Part shown: one piece after another, positions 17,782 to 27,012 of the stretch
How the letters are laid out: every line of letters starts with the position of its first letter
Numbering within the stretch: the stretch's first letter is position 1
Source: Rhodanobacter denitrificans
GTDB lineage: Bacteria > Pseudomonadota > Gammaproteobacteria > Xanthomonadales > Rhodanobacteraceae
Assembly: GCF_003335105.1 (NCBI RefSeq)
Contig: NZ_QFWQ01000001.1
Location: 155,432-219,431 of the forward strand
Length of the DNA stretch: 64,000 nt
Direction: 5' to 3'
Notes under the pieces: model-generated
Seen by the model: the letters and a program-made list of their open reading frames with translations, nothing else
Told to the model about the DNA's origin: nothing
Databases searched by the model: none
Position numbers and translations under genes: made by a program

Positions 17782-18354
17782 TCAGTCCCCGCGCGGGTGC
17801 ACGGTCAACACGCGTTCGATATGCAGGTGCAGTTCCTTCATGTAGCCGCCCAGGAACTCGGCGGTGGATTCGTTGGTGATCGCGCCATCCTCGGCGATCA
17901 GTCCCGGCGTGAACTGGATGTAGGCCTCCAGCGTGTTCATCAGCGGCGAGTTGCAGAAGCAAAGCATGCCGCGCAACTGAGCCTGGGCGACCGCGGTGCC
18001 GATCGCTCCGGGCGAGGTGCCGATGATGCCCGACGGCTTGCGCGCGAAGGAGTTCTTGCCCCACGGGCGGCTGGCCCAGTCGATCGCGTTCTTCAGCGCG
18101 CCGGGGATCGAGCGGTTGTACTCCGGGGTGACGAACAGCACCCCGTCGACCTTGGCGATCGCCTGCTTGAACGCGCGCGCCACCGCCGGGTAGTCGGCGT
18201 CGTAGTCATAGCTGTACAGCGGCAGATCCCTGATCGGGATCTCCATCAGCTCCAGTTGCGGTGGTGCCAGCTTGACGAGCGCCTGGGCCAGCTGGCGGTT
18301 GATCGAGCCCTTGGCGAGGCTGCCGACGATGTAGCCGACCTTGAACGTAGTCAT
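17782..18354 (-). CDS. NADPH-dependent FMN reductase / NAD(P)H oxidoreductase
   Basis: This 190-residue flavodoxin-fold protein shows the family motifs VGSLAKGSINRQLAQAL for FMN phosphate binding, FVTPEYNRSIPGALKNAIDW and a GTSPGAIG loop. Relatives (ChrR, azoreductase, SsuE-like) reduce FMN, quinones, chromate or azo dyes with NAD(P)H. The start at 18354 has a GAGGAAG ribosome site. It is cotranscribed with the SDR gene downstream and possibly with the GH79-like gene upstream. Confidence 0.9.
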   Translation of the reverse strand: MTTFKVGYIVGSLAKGSINRQLAQALVKLAPPQLELMEIPIRDLPLYSYDYDADYPAVARAFKQAIAKVDGVLFVTPEYNRSIPGALKNAIDWASRPWGKNSFARKPSGIIGTSPGAIGTAVAQAQLRGMLCFCNSPLMNTLEAYIQFTPGLIAEDGAITNESTAEFLGGYMKELHLHIERVLTVHPRGD

Positions 18355-18415
18355 GGGAACTTCCTCGTGGGTGGCGTGGTGTGGTGCCGCTGGAGCCGTC
18401 GCGGCGGGTGATCTC

Positions 18416-20041
18416 TCAATGGCAGGCTGGGTTTGCCGCGCCCGCCATGGCGAAGAAGGTGATGGTGGCCGGTGCCAGTGCGGCGCGACCCGCCGTTTGC
18501 TGTGTGCCCTGCAGCGGCGGCAACGCGTCGCCGGCAGCCAGTGCCAGCGCGCGGCCATTCAACTGCACCTGGTGGTCTTCGAGTTTCGCTGCACCCAGGG
18601 TGTAACGCCGGGCCCCCAGCGGCAGCTCGATGGATGCGGGCCGGGTGCGGCTGTTGTTGATCGCCAGCACGGTCACGCCGCCGGCGTGTCCGGGCAGGCA
18701 TTGCGCGTACAGGTGCAGGCCGGGGCGCGACGGGCCCGCGTCGAGCACGGTGGTGCCCATCAGCCGATGCCACAGCAGGGCCGCCCAGTAATTGGGCCGG
18801 GGCGCGAAGGTGCTTTCGTCGAGCAGGCCGTATTCGCTGGACGCCAGCGTGTTGTGGAACACCACGCCGACGCCGCGCCGGGCCAACCGGCCGAGCTGGT
18901 CGAGGTAGCGGAAGCTGTCCAGGAACGTCGCGGCCCACGGGTTGCCGCCGCAGGCCGCGTCGGCGGTCTCGGTGACCCACACCGGCTTGCCCGGTGCGTA
19001 GCGGTCGCGCAAGCCCTTTACGTAGAAGTCGTAGCTGGTGTCCGTGCGCGCCAGCCATGCTTCGGACAATGCATCCGCGGCGGTGGTCTGCGCGCCGGCG
19101 CCCATCGACGCGCAGCGGATCGAGGCTGCGCCGTAGAAGTGGTACGAGAAGATGTCGACCTTCGGCGCCGGCGTGGCGGCGAGCATGGCCGCGGTCCTGA
19201 CCAGGCCGGTCGCCAGCCCGCCACCGCCCATGGCGGGCATCAGCACGCCTTCGCCGACCGAGCCGGGGCCGACGATCTTCATGTCGGGCGCGGCCTTTGC
19301 CGCGAACGCGCGGAACACCGCGAAGTCGCGTGCGTAGTCCTGTGCGGTGTAGCCCTTCGGCGCACCACCATAGACTGGCATGTCCGGCTCGTTGAAGAAC
19401 TCCGCCGCGGCGATATGGCCGCCGGCAGCCTTGGTGAAGGCGACGAACTGCCGTGCTTGTTCGGACGTCCAGATGCCGTTCTGGTCACGCACGCCGGCGC
19501 TGATCGCGAAGGAGGTGACCAGCTTGGCGTCCACGGCGTGCGCGAAGTCGATCACGCCCTTCCACTGCGCGCGGTCCAGCACGCCCTGGAAACCTTCCGG
19601 CACCCTGGCCGGTGCGGGACCGTCGGCATCGTGGAAGTACACCGTGTTGGCCCAGGTGCCGCTGGTGCGCATGTACGCCGGCCCGAGCGCCGCGGCGAGC
19701 TTGCGCAGGCGCGGGTTGGACAGGTCGATCGCCGGGCGGGCCTGGAACATCGTCGGGTCCTGCCCGGCCACCCCGGCCGCCGCCGCGCCTGCGCCAGCCC
19801 TGGCCTTCATCGCCGCGATGCTCTCTGCGGTGTACGGCTTCCAGAAGTTGCCGCCGACCACCTCGGCCATCTCGACGTTGTACGACTGGTAGCGCGCGTC
19901 GACCTGCGCGATCGGCGGCAGCGTGGCCGGAGCAAGCCGGACCGTGCCGGGCGTCGCGGACGGGCTGACGCTGCCCGCCGTCGCCGCCAGCGCCGCGAAG
20001 CATGCGCCGGCGGCGAGTCCGATCCATCTGGTCGTTTCCAT
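18416..20041 (-). CDS. Secreted glycoside hydrolase, GH79 (heparanase/beta-glucuronidase)-like
   Basis: This 541-residue protein has an N-terminal signal peptide (WIGLAAGACFAALAATAGS). The sequence YQSYNVEMAEVVGGNFWKPY and AAEFFNEPDMPVYGG resemble clan GH-A enzymes of family 79, with the NEP motif holding the acid/base Glu. A second Glu (PVWVTETADAACGG) fits the nucleophile position. A C-terminal beta-sandwich region (~440-530) would complete the fold. The likely role is periplasmic or extracellular cleavage of glucuronide-containing glycans. The start at 20041 has a GAGG site. Neighbours give no pathway. The fold call is good; family number is by recognition only. Confidence 0.75.
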   Translation of the reverse strand: METTRWIGLAAGACFAALAATAGSVSPSATPGTVRLAPATLPPIAQVDARYQSYNVEMAEVVGGNFWKPYTAESIAAMKARAGAGAAAAGVAGQDPTMFQARPAIDLSNPRLRKLAAALGPAYMRTSGTWANTVYFHDADGPAPARVPEGFQGVLDRAQWKGVIDFAHAVDAKLVTSFAISAGVRDQNGIWTSEQARQFVAFTKAAGGHIAAAEFFNEPDMPVYGGAPKGYTAQDYARDFAVFRAFAAKAAPDMKIVGPGSVGEGVLMPAMGGGGLATGLVRTAAMLAATPAPKVDIFSYHFYGAASIRCASMGAGAQTTAADALSEAWLARTDTSYDFYVKGLRDRYAPGKPVWVTETADAACGGNPWAATFLDSFRYLDQLGRLARRGVGVVFHNTLASSEYGLLDESTFAPRPNYWAALLWHRLMGTTVLDAGPSRPGLHLYAQCLPGHAGGVTVLAINNSRTRPASIELPLGARRYTLGAAKLEDHQVQLNGRALALAAGDALPPLQGTQQTAGRAALAPATITFFAMAGAANPACH

Positions 20042-20119
20042 CTGTCGAACCTCGTGAGTGGACCATCCTCCCGGCCGCGATGGCGCGTCGCGGCACAGCG
20101 CTGTCTCGCGCCCGGGGGT

Positions 20120-20665
20120 TCAATGCCCGCTGGAATCACCGCGACGCATGGTCTCGAACAGGAACCAGGTGCGTCGTTCGGTCTCGTCGATCCATTCTTC
20201 GATCAGGCTGGCGGTGGCGATGTCGTGGCGCTCGTCGCAGACCTCGTGGGCCTCGCGCAGGCGAGCGGCCAGCGCCTTGTTGTCCTCGCGCAGCTCGGCC
20301 AGCATGTCGGTCGGCTCGACGTACTCGGCGTCGTTGTCGTCGACGCGCTGCAGCCGCGCGATGTGGCCGATCGAACGCAGCGTGCTGCCGCCGATCTTGC
20401 GGATGCGTTCGGCGATCGGGTCGGTCATCGCGAAGAGCTGGTCGCCATGCTCGTCGAGCAGCAGGTGATAGTCGCGGAAGTTCGGCCCGCTCATGTGCCA
20501 GTGGAAGTTCTTGGTCTTCAGGTACAGCGCGAACACGTCGGCGAGGATCGCGTTCATCGCGCCGCTCACGTCGCGGGTGGCGCGGGCGTCGAGGTCGGTG
20601 GGGGTAGCCAGCGGGGCATGTTGCATGCGCTGTGCGGAGGCCTTGCTGGAGCCGGATTTCTTCAT
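20120..20665 (-). CDS. dps: Dps family DNA-binding ferritin-like protein
   Basis: This 181-residue Dps protein forms a dodecameric shell that oxidises and stores iron with hydrogen peroxide and binds DNA in stationary phase. The intersubunit ferroxidase ligands are present in FHWHMSGPNFRDYHLLLDEHGDQLF, and the C-terminal helix carries SLIEEWIDETERRTWFL. A basic N-terminal tail (MKKSGSSKASAQR) may mediate DNA binding. It is followed downstream by the GH79-like gene. An upstream OxyR or RpoS signal was not identified. Confidence 0.95.
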   Translation of the reverse strand: MKKSGSSKASAQRMQHAPLATPTDLDARATRDVSGAMNAILADVFALYLKTKNFHWHMSGPNFRDYHLLLDEHGDQLFAMTDPIAERIRKIGGSTLRSIGHIARLQRVDDNDAEYVEPTDMLAELREDNKALAARLREAHEVCDERHDIATASLIEEWIDETERRTWFLFETMRRGDSSGH

Positions 20666-20696
20666 GGGACGGGTCCTCTGGTCGGAAGGGTGGAGG

Positions 20697-21308
20697 TCAG
20701 TAGCCCACCGTGAAACGTTGCCGCGGATGTTTCGGCGTTTCCAGCTCGTCGACGAAGGCGATCGCGTAGTCCTCCATCGAGATCCAGCTCTTGCCGCTGG
20801 CGGCGGTGAGCAGCTGGTCGCCGCCCAGCCGGAATTTGTCGGTGCGCTCACCGGGGACGAACTCGGCGGAGGGCGACAAAAAGGTCCAGTCGAGCTCGCG
20901 CTCGCTGCGCAGGGTGTCGAGGAAGCGGCGGCCGGCTTCCGCCTCCGGCCGGTACGCCGCGGGAAAGTCCGGCGTGTCGAGCAGGGCATGGCCCGGCGCC
21001 ACTTCCAGGCTGCCGGCGCCGCCGACCACCAGCAATCGGCCGACCCCCGCGTGCTTCACCGCGGCGATCAGCGAGGCGGCATCGGTAGTGGCGAATTTCA
21101 GCGCGCTGAGCACCGCATCGTGGCCGGCCAGCAGCGGCGCCAGTTGCGCCGGCTGGTTGGCATCGCCGTTCTTCAGCACCAGGTGGGGCTGGCTGGCCAG
21201 CTTGCCGGTGTCGCGGGCGATCCCGGTAACCTGGTGGCCGCGTCGCAGCAGTTCCGCCAGCAGGCGCGAACCGACGCGGCCGCTGACCCCGATCAAGGCG
21301 ATGTTCAT
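20697..21308 (-). CDS. NAD(P)H-binding Rossmann protein (NmrA/SDR-a5-like)
   Basis: This 203-residue protein starts with MNIALIGVSGRVGSRLLAEL, an atypical-SDR GXXGXXG cofactor site, and contains the middle motif RLLVVGGAGSLEVAPG and the C-terminal FTVGY. It matches the family annotated as NAD(P)-dependent oxidoreductase or NmrA-like, similar to YwnB-type proteins. Members are putative reductases or redox sensors. It lies 31 bp upstream of dps on the same strand and may be cotranscribed with it, suggesting a stress link. Confidence 0.88.
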   Translation of the reverse strand: MNIALIGVSGRVGSRLLAELLRRGHQVTGIARDTGKLASQPHLVLKNGDANQPAQLAPLLAGHDAVLSALKFATTDAASLIAAVKHAGVGRLLVVGGAGSLEVAPGHALLDTPDFPAAYRPEAEAGRRFLDTLRSERELDWTFLSPSAEFVPGERTDKFRLGGDQLLTAASGKSWISMEDYAIAFVDELETPKHPRQRFTVGY

Positions 21309-21503
21309 GTTGCCTCCCGGTGCTGCATCGGGTTGATTGCCGGTTTCGTCCGTACCGGCGGGATGGCCGGAAGCGGTGCGGCAGCCGCGGTGCGAATGGC
21401 CTTCCATTCACGACCCGTGGTGCCGCGTCGCCGATCACGTCAGACTAACGCGGTGGATGTCAGCAATACGTGGACATGAACCGTCATGGATGGAGTTATC
21501 CCA

Positions 21504-22301
21504 ATGCCAGAGCTACATACCCCGGCGACCCGGATGCCGACGATCTTCTTCGGGCATGGCAATCCGATGAACGCGCTGCACGACAACGCCTGGACGCATG
21601 GCTGGGCGGCGATCGGCCAGCGCCTGCAGCGGCCGCGCGCGGTGTTGTCGGTGTCGGCGCACTGGTACCTGCCCGACACCGCGGTGACCGCGACGGCGGC
21701 GCCGCGCACGATCCACGATTTCGGCGGCTTTCCGCGCGAGCTGTTCGAGGTGCACTACCCCGCGCCCGGCGATCTCGAGCTGGTGCGCCGCGTGCGCGAA
21801 CTGCTGAACCCGCTGCCGGTACGCGCGGACCCGTCATGGGGGCTGGACCACGGCACCTGGTCGGTGCTGCGCCACGTGTTTCCCGCCGCCGACGTGCCGG
21901 TGGTGCAACTGTCCATCGACGAGTCGCAGCCGCCGGCGTTCCACTACGGGCTGGGCCGGATGCTGCGGCCGTTGCGCGACGAGGGCATCCTGCTGATCGG
22001 CAGCGGCGACGTGGTGCACAACCTGCACAGCTATGCCTGGGGCCGCCATCCGGTCGAACCGTTCGACTGGGCGCTGCGCTTCGAGGCGAAGGCGCGCGAG
22101 CTGATGCTGCGCGGCGATCACCAGGCGCTGACGGACTATGAAGCGCTGGGCCGCGATGCGGAGCTGTCGATCCCCACGCCGGATCATTACCTGCCGCTGC
22201 TGTACGTGCTCGGCGCCAGCCACGAGGGTGACGCTGTGACGTTCCCGGTCGAGGGCATGGACGGCGGCTCGATCTCGATGCTGAGCGTGCAGTTCGGCTG
22301 A
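21504..22301 (+). CDS. ygiD: YgiD-type extradiol ring-cleavage dioxygenase (4,5-DOPA dioxygenase family)
   Basis: The 265-residue LigB-superfamily enzyme has the expected histidine ligands in FFGHGNPMN, SVSAHWY and GSGDVVHNL, and the substrate-loop sequence DPSWGLDHGTWSVL. Family members open catechol rings such as L-DOPA with a single Zn or Fe ion. I prefer the ATG at 21504 because GGAG lies nine bases upstream; an ATG at 21486 lacks a ribosome site. It is divergent from the NmrA-like gene. Confidence 0.9.
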   Translation: MPELHTPATRMPTIFFGHGNPMNALHDNAWTHGWAAIGQRLQRPRAVLSVSAHWYLPDTAVTATAAPRTIHDFGGFPRELFEVHYPAPGDLELVRRVRELLNPLPVRADPSWGLDHGTWSVLRHVFPAADVPVVQLSIDESQPPAFHYGLGRMLRPLRDEGILLIGSGDVVHNLHSYAWGRHPVEPFDWALRFEAKARELMLRGDHQALTDYEALGRDAELSIPTPDHYLPLLYVLGASHEGDAVTFPVEGMDGGSISMLSVQFG

Positions 22302-22347
22302 GCGCCGACGGCGCCCGCGCCGTTCCCGGCACGTTGCGTTCCGGCCT

Positions 22348-23583
22348 TCAGCGGCTCGCCGCAGCTGCCGGCTCCGGCTGGCGATAGACGCGGCCGCTCT
22401 TCATCACGAAATCCACCCGGGCGGTGGCGCCGATGTCGGCCAGCGGATCGCCGGGCATGGCCACGATGTCGGCGTGCTTGCCGACCGCGAGCACGCCGAT
22501 GTCGTCCTGGCCGAGCAGTTCCGCCGCGACGCTGGTGGCGGCCCTGAGCGCGCGCGCGGGCGTGAGGCCCGCCGCGACCATCGCCTGGAATTCGAGGATG
22601 CCGTGGCTGAAGGGGAACATGCCGCAATCGGTGCCGTAGGCGATTTTCACCTCGCTCTGTGCGATCAGCCGCTGCGAGTCGACGATCGAGCCGCTGTCGC
22701 GGCTGAACTTCCAGATCCCCTGGCATGGCAGGGTGTGCTCGTGCAGGGCGTGCAGATCTTCCTGGGTCATCTGCATCGTTGGCACCAGGTAGGTGCCGGC
22801 TTCCTTCGCCAGCGCCAGCGCCTCGGCATCGATCAGGTAGGCGTGCTCCAGGCTGCGCGCGCCGGCGCGGATGGCCTGCCTGCAGCCGTCGGCGGCGCCG
22901 GTGTGCACCGCCACCGGCATGCCCAGTTGCCGCGCGGTGGCGGCCAGCAGGTTCATCTCGTCGTCGAACCATGTCACCCGGGCCGGGTCGTCGCCGGGGC
23001 TGAAGTAGCCGCCGGTGTTGGTGGTCTTGATCCAGTCGCTGCCGAAGGTGTGCTCGCGGCGCACCAGCGCCTTGATCGCGCCCGCATCGTCGGCGATGGC
23101 GGAAACCGGGATGTCCCAACGCGGCCCGTAGAACCCGCGCAGGTCGCCATGGCCGCCGGACGAGCTGATGATGTGCGCGGCGACGATCAGCCGCGGCCCC
23201 TCGACGAGGCCGGCGGCGAGCGCATTGCGCAGGTCCACGGTGGGGAAGTCCGGATCGACGCAGCCCATGTCGCGCAGGGTGGTGAAGCCGTAGCGCATGT
23301 ACTCGCGGGCGATGTTCAGTCCCTTCAGCGCCTTGGTCGCGGACGACGTCAGCGTCTGCTGCGCCAGGTCGGCGGCATCCATGGTCAGGTGGACGTGGCT
23401 GTCGATGAAGCCGGGACTCACGGTGCGCTCGGACAGGTCGATCGTCTGCGCATCGGGCGGCCGCCGCACCGTGGGGCCGATCTCGGCAATGCGGTCGTCT
23501 TCCACGAGGATCTCGACCGGGCCGGTCAGGCGGTCGGCCAGGCCATCGAACATCCGGCCGCACAGCAATACGCAGGTTCCCAT
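22348..23583 (-). CDS. Metal-dependent amidohydrolase (Xaa-Pro dipeptidase/prolidase-like)
   Basis: This 411-residue amidohydrolase-superfamily enzyme has all binuclear metal ligands: HVH in FIDSHVHLTMD, the carboxylated Lys in DWIKTTNTGGYF, His in MPVAVHTGA, His in SLEHAYLID and Asp in AYGTDCGMF. Related proteins hydrolyse Xaa-Pro or Xaa-Arg/Lys dipeptides or N-acyl amides. It has no signal peptide, so it should act in the cytoplasm. It is the last gene of an apparent operon after the M20 hydrolase and TRIC channel (gaps of 1 and 3 nt), suggesting peptide or amide catabolism. Confidence 0.88.
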   Translation of the reverse strand: MGTCVLLCGRMFDGLADRLTGPVEILVEDDRIAEIGPTVRRPPDAQTIDLSERTVSPGFIDSHVHLTMDAADLAQQTLTSSATKALKGLNIAREYMRYGFTTLRDMGCVDPDFPTVDLRNALAAGLVEGPRLIVAAHIISSSGGHGDLRGFYGPRWDIPVSAIADDAGAIKALVRREHTFGSDWIKTTNTGGYFSPGDDPARVTWFDDEMNLLAATARQLGMPVAVHTGAADGCRQAIRAGARSLEHAYLIDAEALALAKEAGTYLVPTMQMTQEDLHALHEHTLPCQGIWKFSRDSGSIVDSQRLIAQSEVKIAYGTDCGMFPFSHGILEFQAMVAAGLTPARALRAATSVAAELLGQDDIGVLAVGKHADIVAMPGDPLADIGATARVDFVMKSGRVYRQPEPAAAASR

Positions 23584-23584
23584 T

Positions 23585-24280
23585 TCAGTTCCCTTCGTCG
23601 TGGTGTGGGTGGTGCGGTGCGTCCGGTGCCACCGTGGGTGCCGGCCGCGCCGTGGGCAGGCGCCAGCCGTGCCGGATCGCCATGAAGCGCAGCGCGAAGC
23701 ACACTCCGCCGCCGGCCGCCGCGGCGACCATCGGGTGCAGGTGCAGCAGGTGGGCGCTCACCACCACGGCGGCGCCGGCGAGCGCCGCCAGCGCATACAG
23801 GTCGGCGCGCAGCACGGTGGGGATGCCGGATACCAGCACATCGCGCAGCATGCCGCCGCCGATGCCGGTGAGCATGCCGAGCAGGGCCGCCATCGTCGGG
23901 TCGATTCCGTGGGCCAGCGCCTTCTGCGCGCCGGCGACCGCGAAGAACGCCAGCCCCACGGCGTCGAACCACAGCACGTCGTTGGCCACCTTCTTCGTCA
24001 CCGGGTACCAGAAGAAGGTGGCCAGCCCGGCCAGGGCGGACACGCCGGAATACTTCCAGTCGGCGATCGCCGCCGGCGGCACCGCGCCGATCAGCAGGTC
24101 GCGCGTGATGCCGCCCGCATTCCCCGCCGCGAACGCCAGCACCAGCACGCCGAAGACATCGAGCCGATGTCGGACTGCAACCATCGCGCCGCTGATGGCG
24201 AACACGAAGGTGCCGCCGAGATCCAGCACGATCAGCAGGACAGGCAGCATGACCTGGGTGGCTACGCTCGGGTGTTCCAT
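23585..24280 (-). CDS. TRIC-family (UPF0126/YicG-like) cation channel protein
   Basis: This 231-residue membrane protein has seven predicted helices and two internal repeats, each with the glycine-rich TRIC motif (GNAGGITRDLLIG and GIGGGMLRDVLVSGIP). Bacterial TRIC proteins form trimeric monovalent-cation channels; a glycine-transport role has been proposed for some. The C-terminal tail is Pro- and His-rich (APDAPHHPHHDEGN). It is packed between two hydrolase genes in one operon, so it may affect ion balance or uptake of a hydrolysis product. Confidence 0.9.
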   Translation of the reverse strand: MEHPSVATQVMLPVLLIVLDLGGTFVFAISGAMVAVRHRLDVFGVLVLAFAAGNAGGITRDLLIGAVPPAAIADWKYSGVSALAGLATFFWYPVTKKVANDVLWFDAVGLAFFAVAGAQKALAHGIDPTMAALLGMLTGIGGGMLRDVLVSGIPTVLRADLYALAALAGAAVVVSAHLLHLHPMVAAAAGGGVCFALRFMAIRHGWRLPTARPAPTVAPDAPHHPHHDEGN

Positions 24281-24283
24281 GGT

Positions 24284-25558
24284 TCAGCGCGCTGCCGACA
24301 GCCATGCCCGCGCGGCCACCATCAGCGTCTCCACGCCGGTCTCCAGGGTCGGATGGAGTACCGGCAGGAAGCGCGGGTTGTGGTTGGTCGGGATCTCGTT
24401 GAGGCGGTTTTCGGCCTTGGCTTTCGCGTAGGTATCCGGGTCGGTGCCGCCGACGAACCAGAACACCGACGGCACGCCCCATTCGGCGCCGAACGAGCCG
24501 AAGTCCTCGCTGGCCGAGGTTGGTCCGGCCTGCCGGATGCGCTCGGCCGGGAAGTGCTGGCGGAACGCCTCGACCACGGTCGTGGTTGCCGCCTCGTCGT
24601 TGGTCACCAGCGAATAGTTGTCCAGCGGCGTGATCTCCGGCGGCTTCGGCGCACCCGAGGCCGCCGCCTCGGCGTTGACGATGCGGGTGATCGCGGCGAG
24701 TACGCGCTTGCGCACGCCCTCATCGAAGGTGCGCACGTTGAGCTTGATGACGGCCTCGTCGGGAATCACGTTTTCCTTGGTGCCGGCCTGCAGCGAGCCG
24801 ATCGTGACCACCGCCGCCTCGGTGGGCGCCAGCTCGCGCGCGACGATGGTCTGCAGCCGCAGCACCGTCGCCGCCGCCATCACCACCGGGTCGATGCTGG
24901 CCTGCGGCATCGAGCCGTGCGCGCCGCGCCCGAACAGGCGGATCTGCAGGCTGTCGGCGGCCGAGGTGATCACCCCCTTGCGCCCGCCGATCGCACCGGC
25001 CGGGCCCACCATCACGTGCTGGCCGAGCACCGCGTCGGGTTTGGGAAAACGCTTGAACAGCCCGTCGTCGATCATCGCCTGGGCGCCTTGGGCCGTTTCC
25101 TCCGCCGGCTGGAACACCGCCATCAGCGTGCCGCGCCAGCTGTCCCGCGTCTGAGCCATCAACGTCGTCGCGCCCACCAGCCAGGTGACGTGCATGTCGT
25201 GGCCGCAGGCGTGCATCACCGGCACGGTCTTGCCCTCGTGGTCGACCGCCGTGACCTTGCTCGCGTAAGCCACGCCGGTGGCTTCCTCGACCGGCAGCGC
25301 ATCCATGTCGGCGCGCAGCATCACGGTGGGTCCGTCGCCGTTGCGCAGCAGGCCGACGACCCCGGTCTTGCCGACCCCGGTGGTCACTTCGTAGCCGGCG
25401 GCGCGCAGGTGGTCGGCGGCGAGGCCCGCGGTGCGGGTTTCCTGCATCGACAGTTCGGGGTGTGCGTGGATGTCGGTGTACAACTTCTCCAACTGCGGCA
25501 GCAGGTCACGAAGATTGCCCGGCAATGGCTTGGCGGAAGGTGTCGGTTTCTCGTTCAT
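24284..25558 (-). CDS. M20D-family amidohydrolase (hippurate hydrolase-like)
   Basis: This 424-residue metallohydrolase belongs to the IAA-amino-acid hydrolase/hippuricase group. Metal-site motifs are visible: MHACGHDMHVTWLVGA, PAEETAQGAQAMIDDG and the C-terminal Asp/Glu-Asp of PTSASEDFGSFG. A dimerisation lid domain lies between residues ~200 and 310. No signal peptide is evident. It is the first gene of the three-gene operon with the TRIC channel and the prolidase-like enzyme. Substrate is an N-acyl amino acid or dipeptide by family; exact substrate unknown. Confidence 0.9.
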   Translation of the reverse strand: MNEKPTPSAKPLPGNLRDLLPQLEKLYTDIHAHPELSMQETRTAGLAADHLRAAGYEVTTGVGKTGVVGLLRNGDGPTVMLRADMDALPVEEATGVAYASKVTAVDHEGKTVPVMHACGHDMHVTWLVGATTLMAQTRDSWRGTLMAVFQPAEETAQGAQAMIDDGLFKRFPKPDAVLGQHVMVGPAGAIGGRKGVITSAADSLQIRLFGRGAHGSMPQASIDPVVMAAATVLRLQTIVARELAPTEAAVVTIGSLQAGTKENVIPDEAVIKLNVRTFDEGVRKRVLAAITRIVNAEAAASGAPKPPEITPLDNYSLVTNDEAATTTVVEAFRQHFPAERIRQAGPTSASEDFGSFGAEWGVPSVFWFVGGTDPDTYAKAKAENRLNEIPTNHNPRFLPVLHPTLETGVETLMVAARAWLSAAR

Positions 25559-25670
25559 GGTCGTGGGTATCCCGGATTTCGAACGTGTGATGGAGGCTGC
25601 TTCATGGCAGCGGACATTCCGTGCATGACCTCGATCGATGCTGGCCGTGGTGGCCGGCGTCGGCGTGACG

Positions 25671-26222
25671 TCACGGCTGCCGGGCGATCACCCGGCCGAT
25701 GCTGTGCACCAGCGTGTCGAAGTCGCCCTGGTACAGGTAGCCGTTGACGTAGAAGCTGGGCGTGCCGTTGACGCCGCTGCGCACGCCGCCCATGAAGTCG
25801 CGGCGGATGTGCGCATCGATGTCGGGGCTGCGCAGGGTGGCGGCGAGCGCCTGCGCGTCCAGGCCCAGCGCGCGCACGCCGGCTTCCAGCCCGGCGCCGC
25901 CGTAGGGAGCCCAGTCCGGCTGGTTCTCGTAGAGCCAGTCGTGCATGGCCCAGAACTGGCCCTCGACCGCCGCGGCCTCGGCCAGTTCGGCAGCCATCTG
26001 GGCGTAGGGGTGGGCCTGGCTCAGCGGGAAGTGGCGGAACACGAAGCGCAGGTTGCCGGCGTAACGGTGCTGCAGCTGCTTCACCAGCGGGTAGGCCATG
26101 CCGCAGGCCGGGCACTGGAAATCGCCGTACTCCACCAGGGTCACCACGGCGTGCGTATTGCCCTGGATATGGTCGTGCGCGGCGACCGGCACGGCCAGGA
26201 TCGAATCCTCGTGCAGCATCAT
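25671..26222 (-). CDS. DsbA-family thioredoxin-fold protein
   Basis: This 183-residue protein has a thioredoxin-like active site CPAC (Cys37 and Cys40) inside YGDFQCPACGMAYPLV, and the cis-proline loop NGTPSFYVNG. It lacks a signal peptide, so it should work in the cytoplasm, like other short DsbA/FrnE-type oxidoreductases (DSBA_Thioredoxin_4 group). Its start overlaps the stop of the peroxiredoxin gene by four bases (ATGA), indicating coupled translation. It may reduce that peroxiredoxin, which seems to lack a resolving cysteine; this is inference. A second ATG three bases later is equally possible. Confidence 0.88.
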   Translation of the reverse strand: MMLHEDSILAVPVAAHDHIQGNTHAVVTLVEYGDFQCPACGMAYPLVKQLQHRYAGNLRFVFRHFPLSQAHPYAQMAAELAEAAAVEGQFWAMHDWLYENQPDWAPYGGAGLEAGVRALGLDAQALAATLRSPDIDAHIRRDFMGGVRSGVNGTPSFYVNGYLYQGDFDTLVHSIGRVIARQP

Positions 26223-26731
26223 GCAGCCTCCTGCGCGGCATCGGCGGGCAACGCCTTCTGGACGTTGTTCGACGGCAGCGCTTCCAGGGCCTTGATGATG
26301 CCGGCGGCGCCGGGGTTCACGCCCATCGGCGACAGGTAGCTCCAGCGGATCACGCCGTCGCCGTCGAGCACGAACAGGGCGCGACCGGCGATGCCGCCCT
26401 TCGCGTCATAGACGCCATACGCGCGCGCCACCTCGCCCTTTGGCTCGAAGTCGGACAGCAGCGGGAAGTGATACTTGCGCTCGCGCGCCAGCGCGGCATG
26501 GCTCCACACGCCGTCGACCGAGATCGCCAGCAGCTGCGCGTTGAGGCGGGCGAACTCGTCCAGCAGCTCGTTGTACAGCGCCAGCTGGTCGCTGCACACC
26601 GGGCTCCAGTCGGCGGGATAGAACGCCAGGATGACGTTGCGGCCGCGGAACTCCTTCAGCGCCACGGTCTGGTCGGGGGTGGAATGCAGGGTGAACTCCG
26701 GTGCGGCGGTGCCGGCGGCGAGAATGGTCAT
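26219..26731 (-). CDS. Peroxiredoxin (AhpC/TSA family), apparently 1-Cys
   Basis: This 170-residue peroxiredoxin has the peroxidatic motif FYPADWSPVCSDQL, with Thr of the usual PXXXTXXC replaced so that it reads Pro-x-Asp-Trp-Ser-x-x-Cys. I see no second cysteine, so regeneration needs a partner thiol, possibly the DsbA-like protein coupled downstream. It reduces peroxides in the cytoplasm. The ATG at 26731 (MTILAAGTAAPEF) matches family length; upstream in-frame codons to 26866 look non-coding. Confidence 0.9.
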   Translation of the reverse strand: MTILAAGTAAPEFTLHSTPDQTVALKEFRGRNVILAFYPADWSPVCSDQLALYNELLDEFARLNAQLLAISVDGVWSHAALARERKYHFPLLSDFEPKGEVARAYGVYDAKGGIAGRALFVLDGDGVIRWSYLSPMGVNPGAAGIIKALEALPSNNVQKALPADAAQEAA

Positions 26732-27012
26732 GGCAGTCTCTTGTCTGGTGGTTCCGTGCTGCGAAATTTTCATGTCCGCGGAGATGCTTCCATGGTTATC
26801 GGTCGTTGTCGTGACGGCCTCTCCCGCGGCGCGAAGATCGTGATTCCTTGCGGATGGCCGGTGCACGGTGGCGTTTCACTGCAGAAGATCCACGCACGAT
26901 CGCCCATGCGGGAGCACATGTTGAATGATGTGCCTTGGCATCGTTTTGAATTGGTGAAAATCGGCGCGTTGGTGCGCGGGGCAATGTCCCTCCCGGCAGG
27001 ATGATCGCGTCG

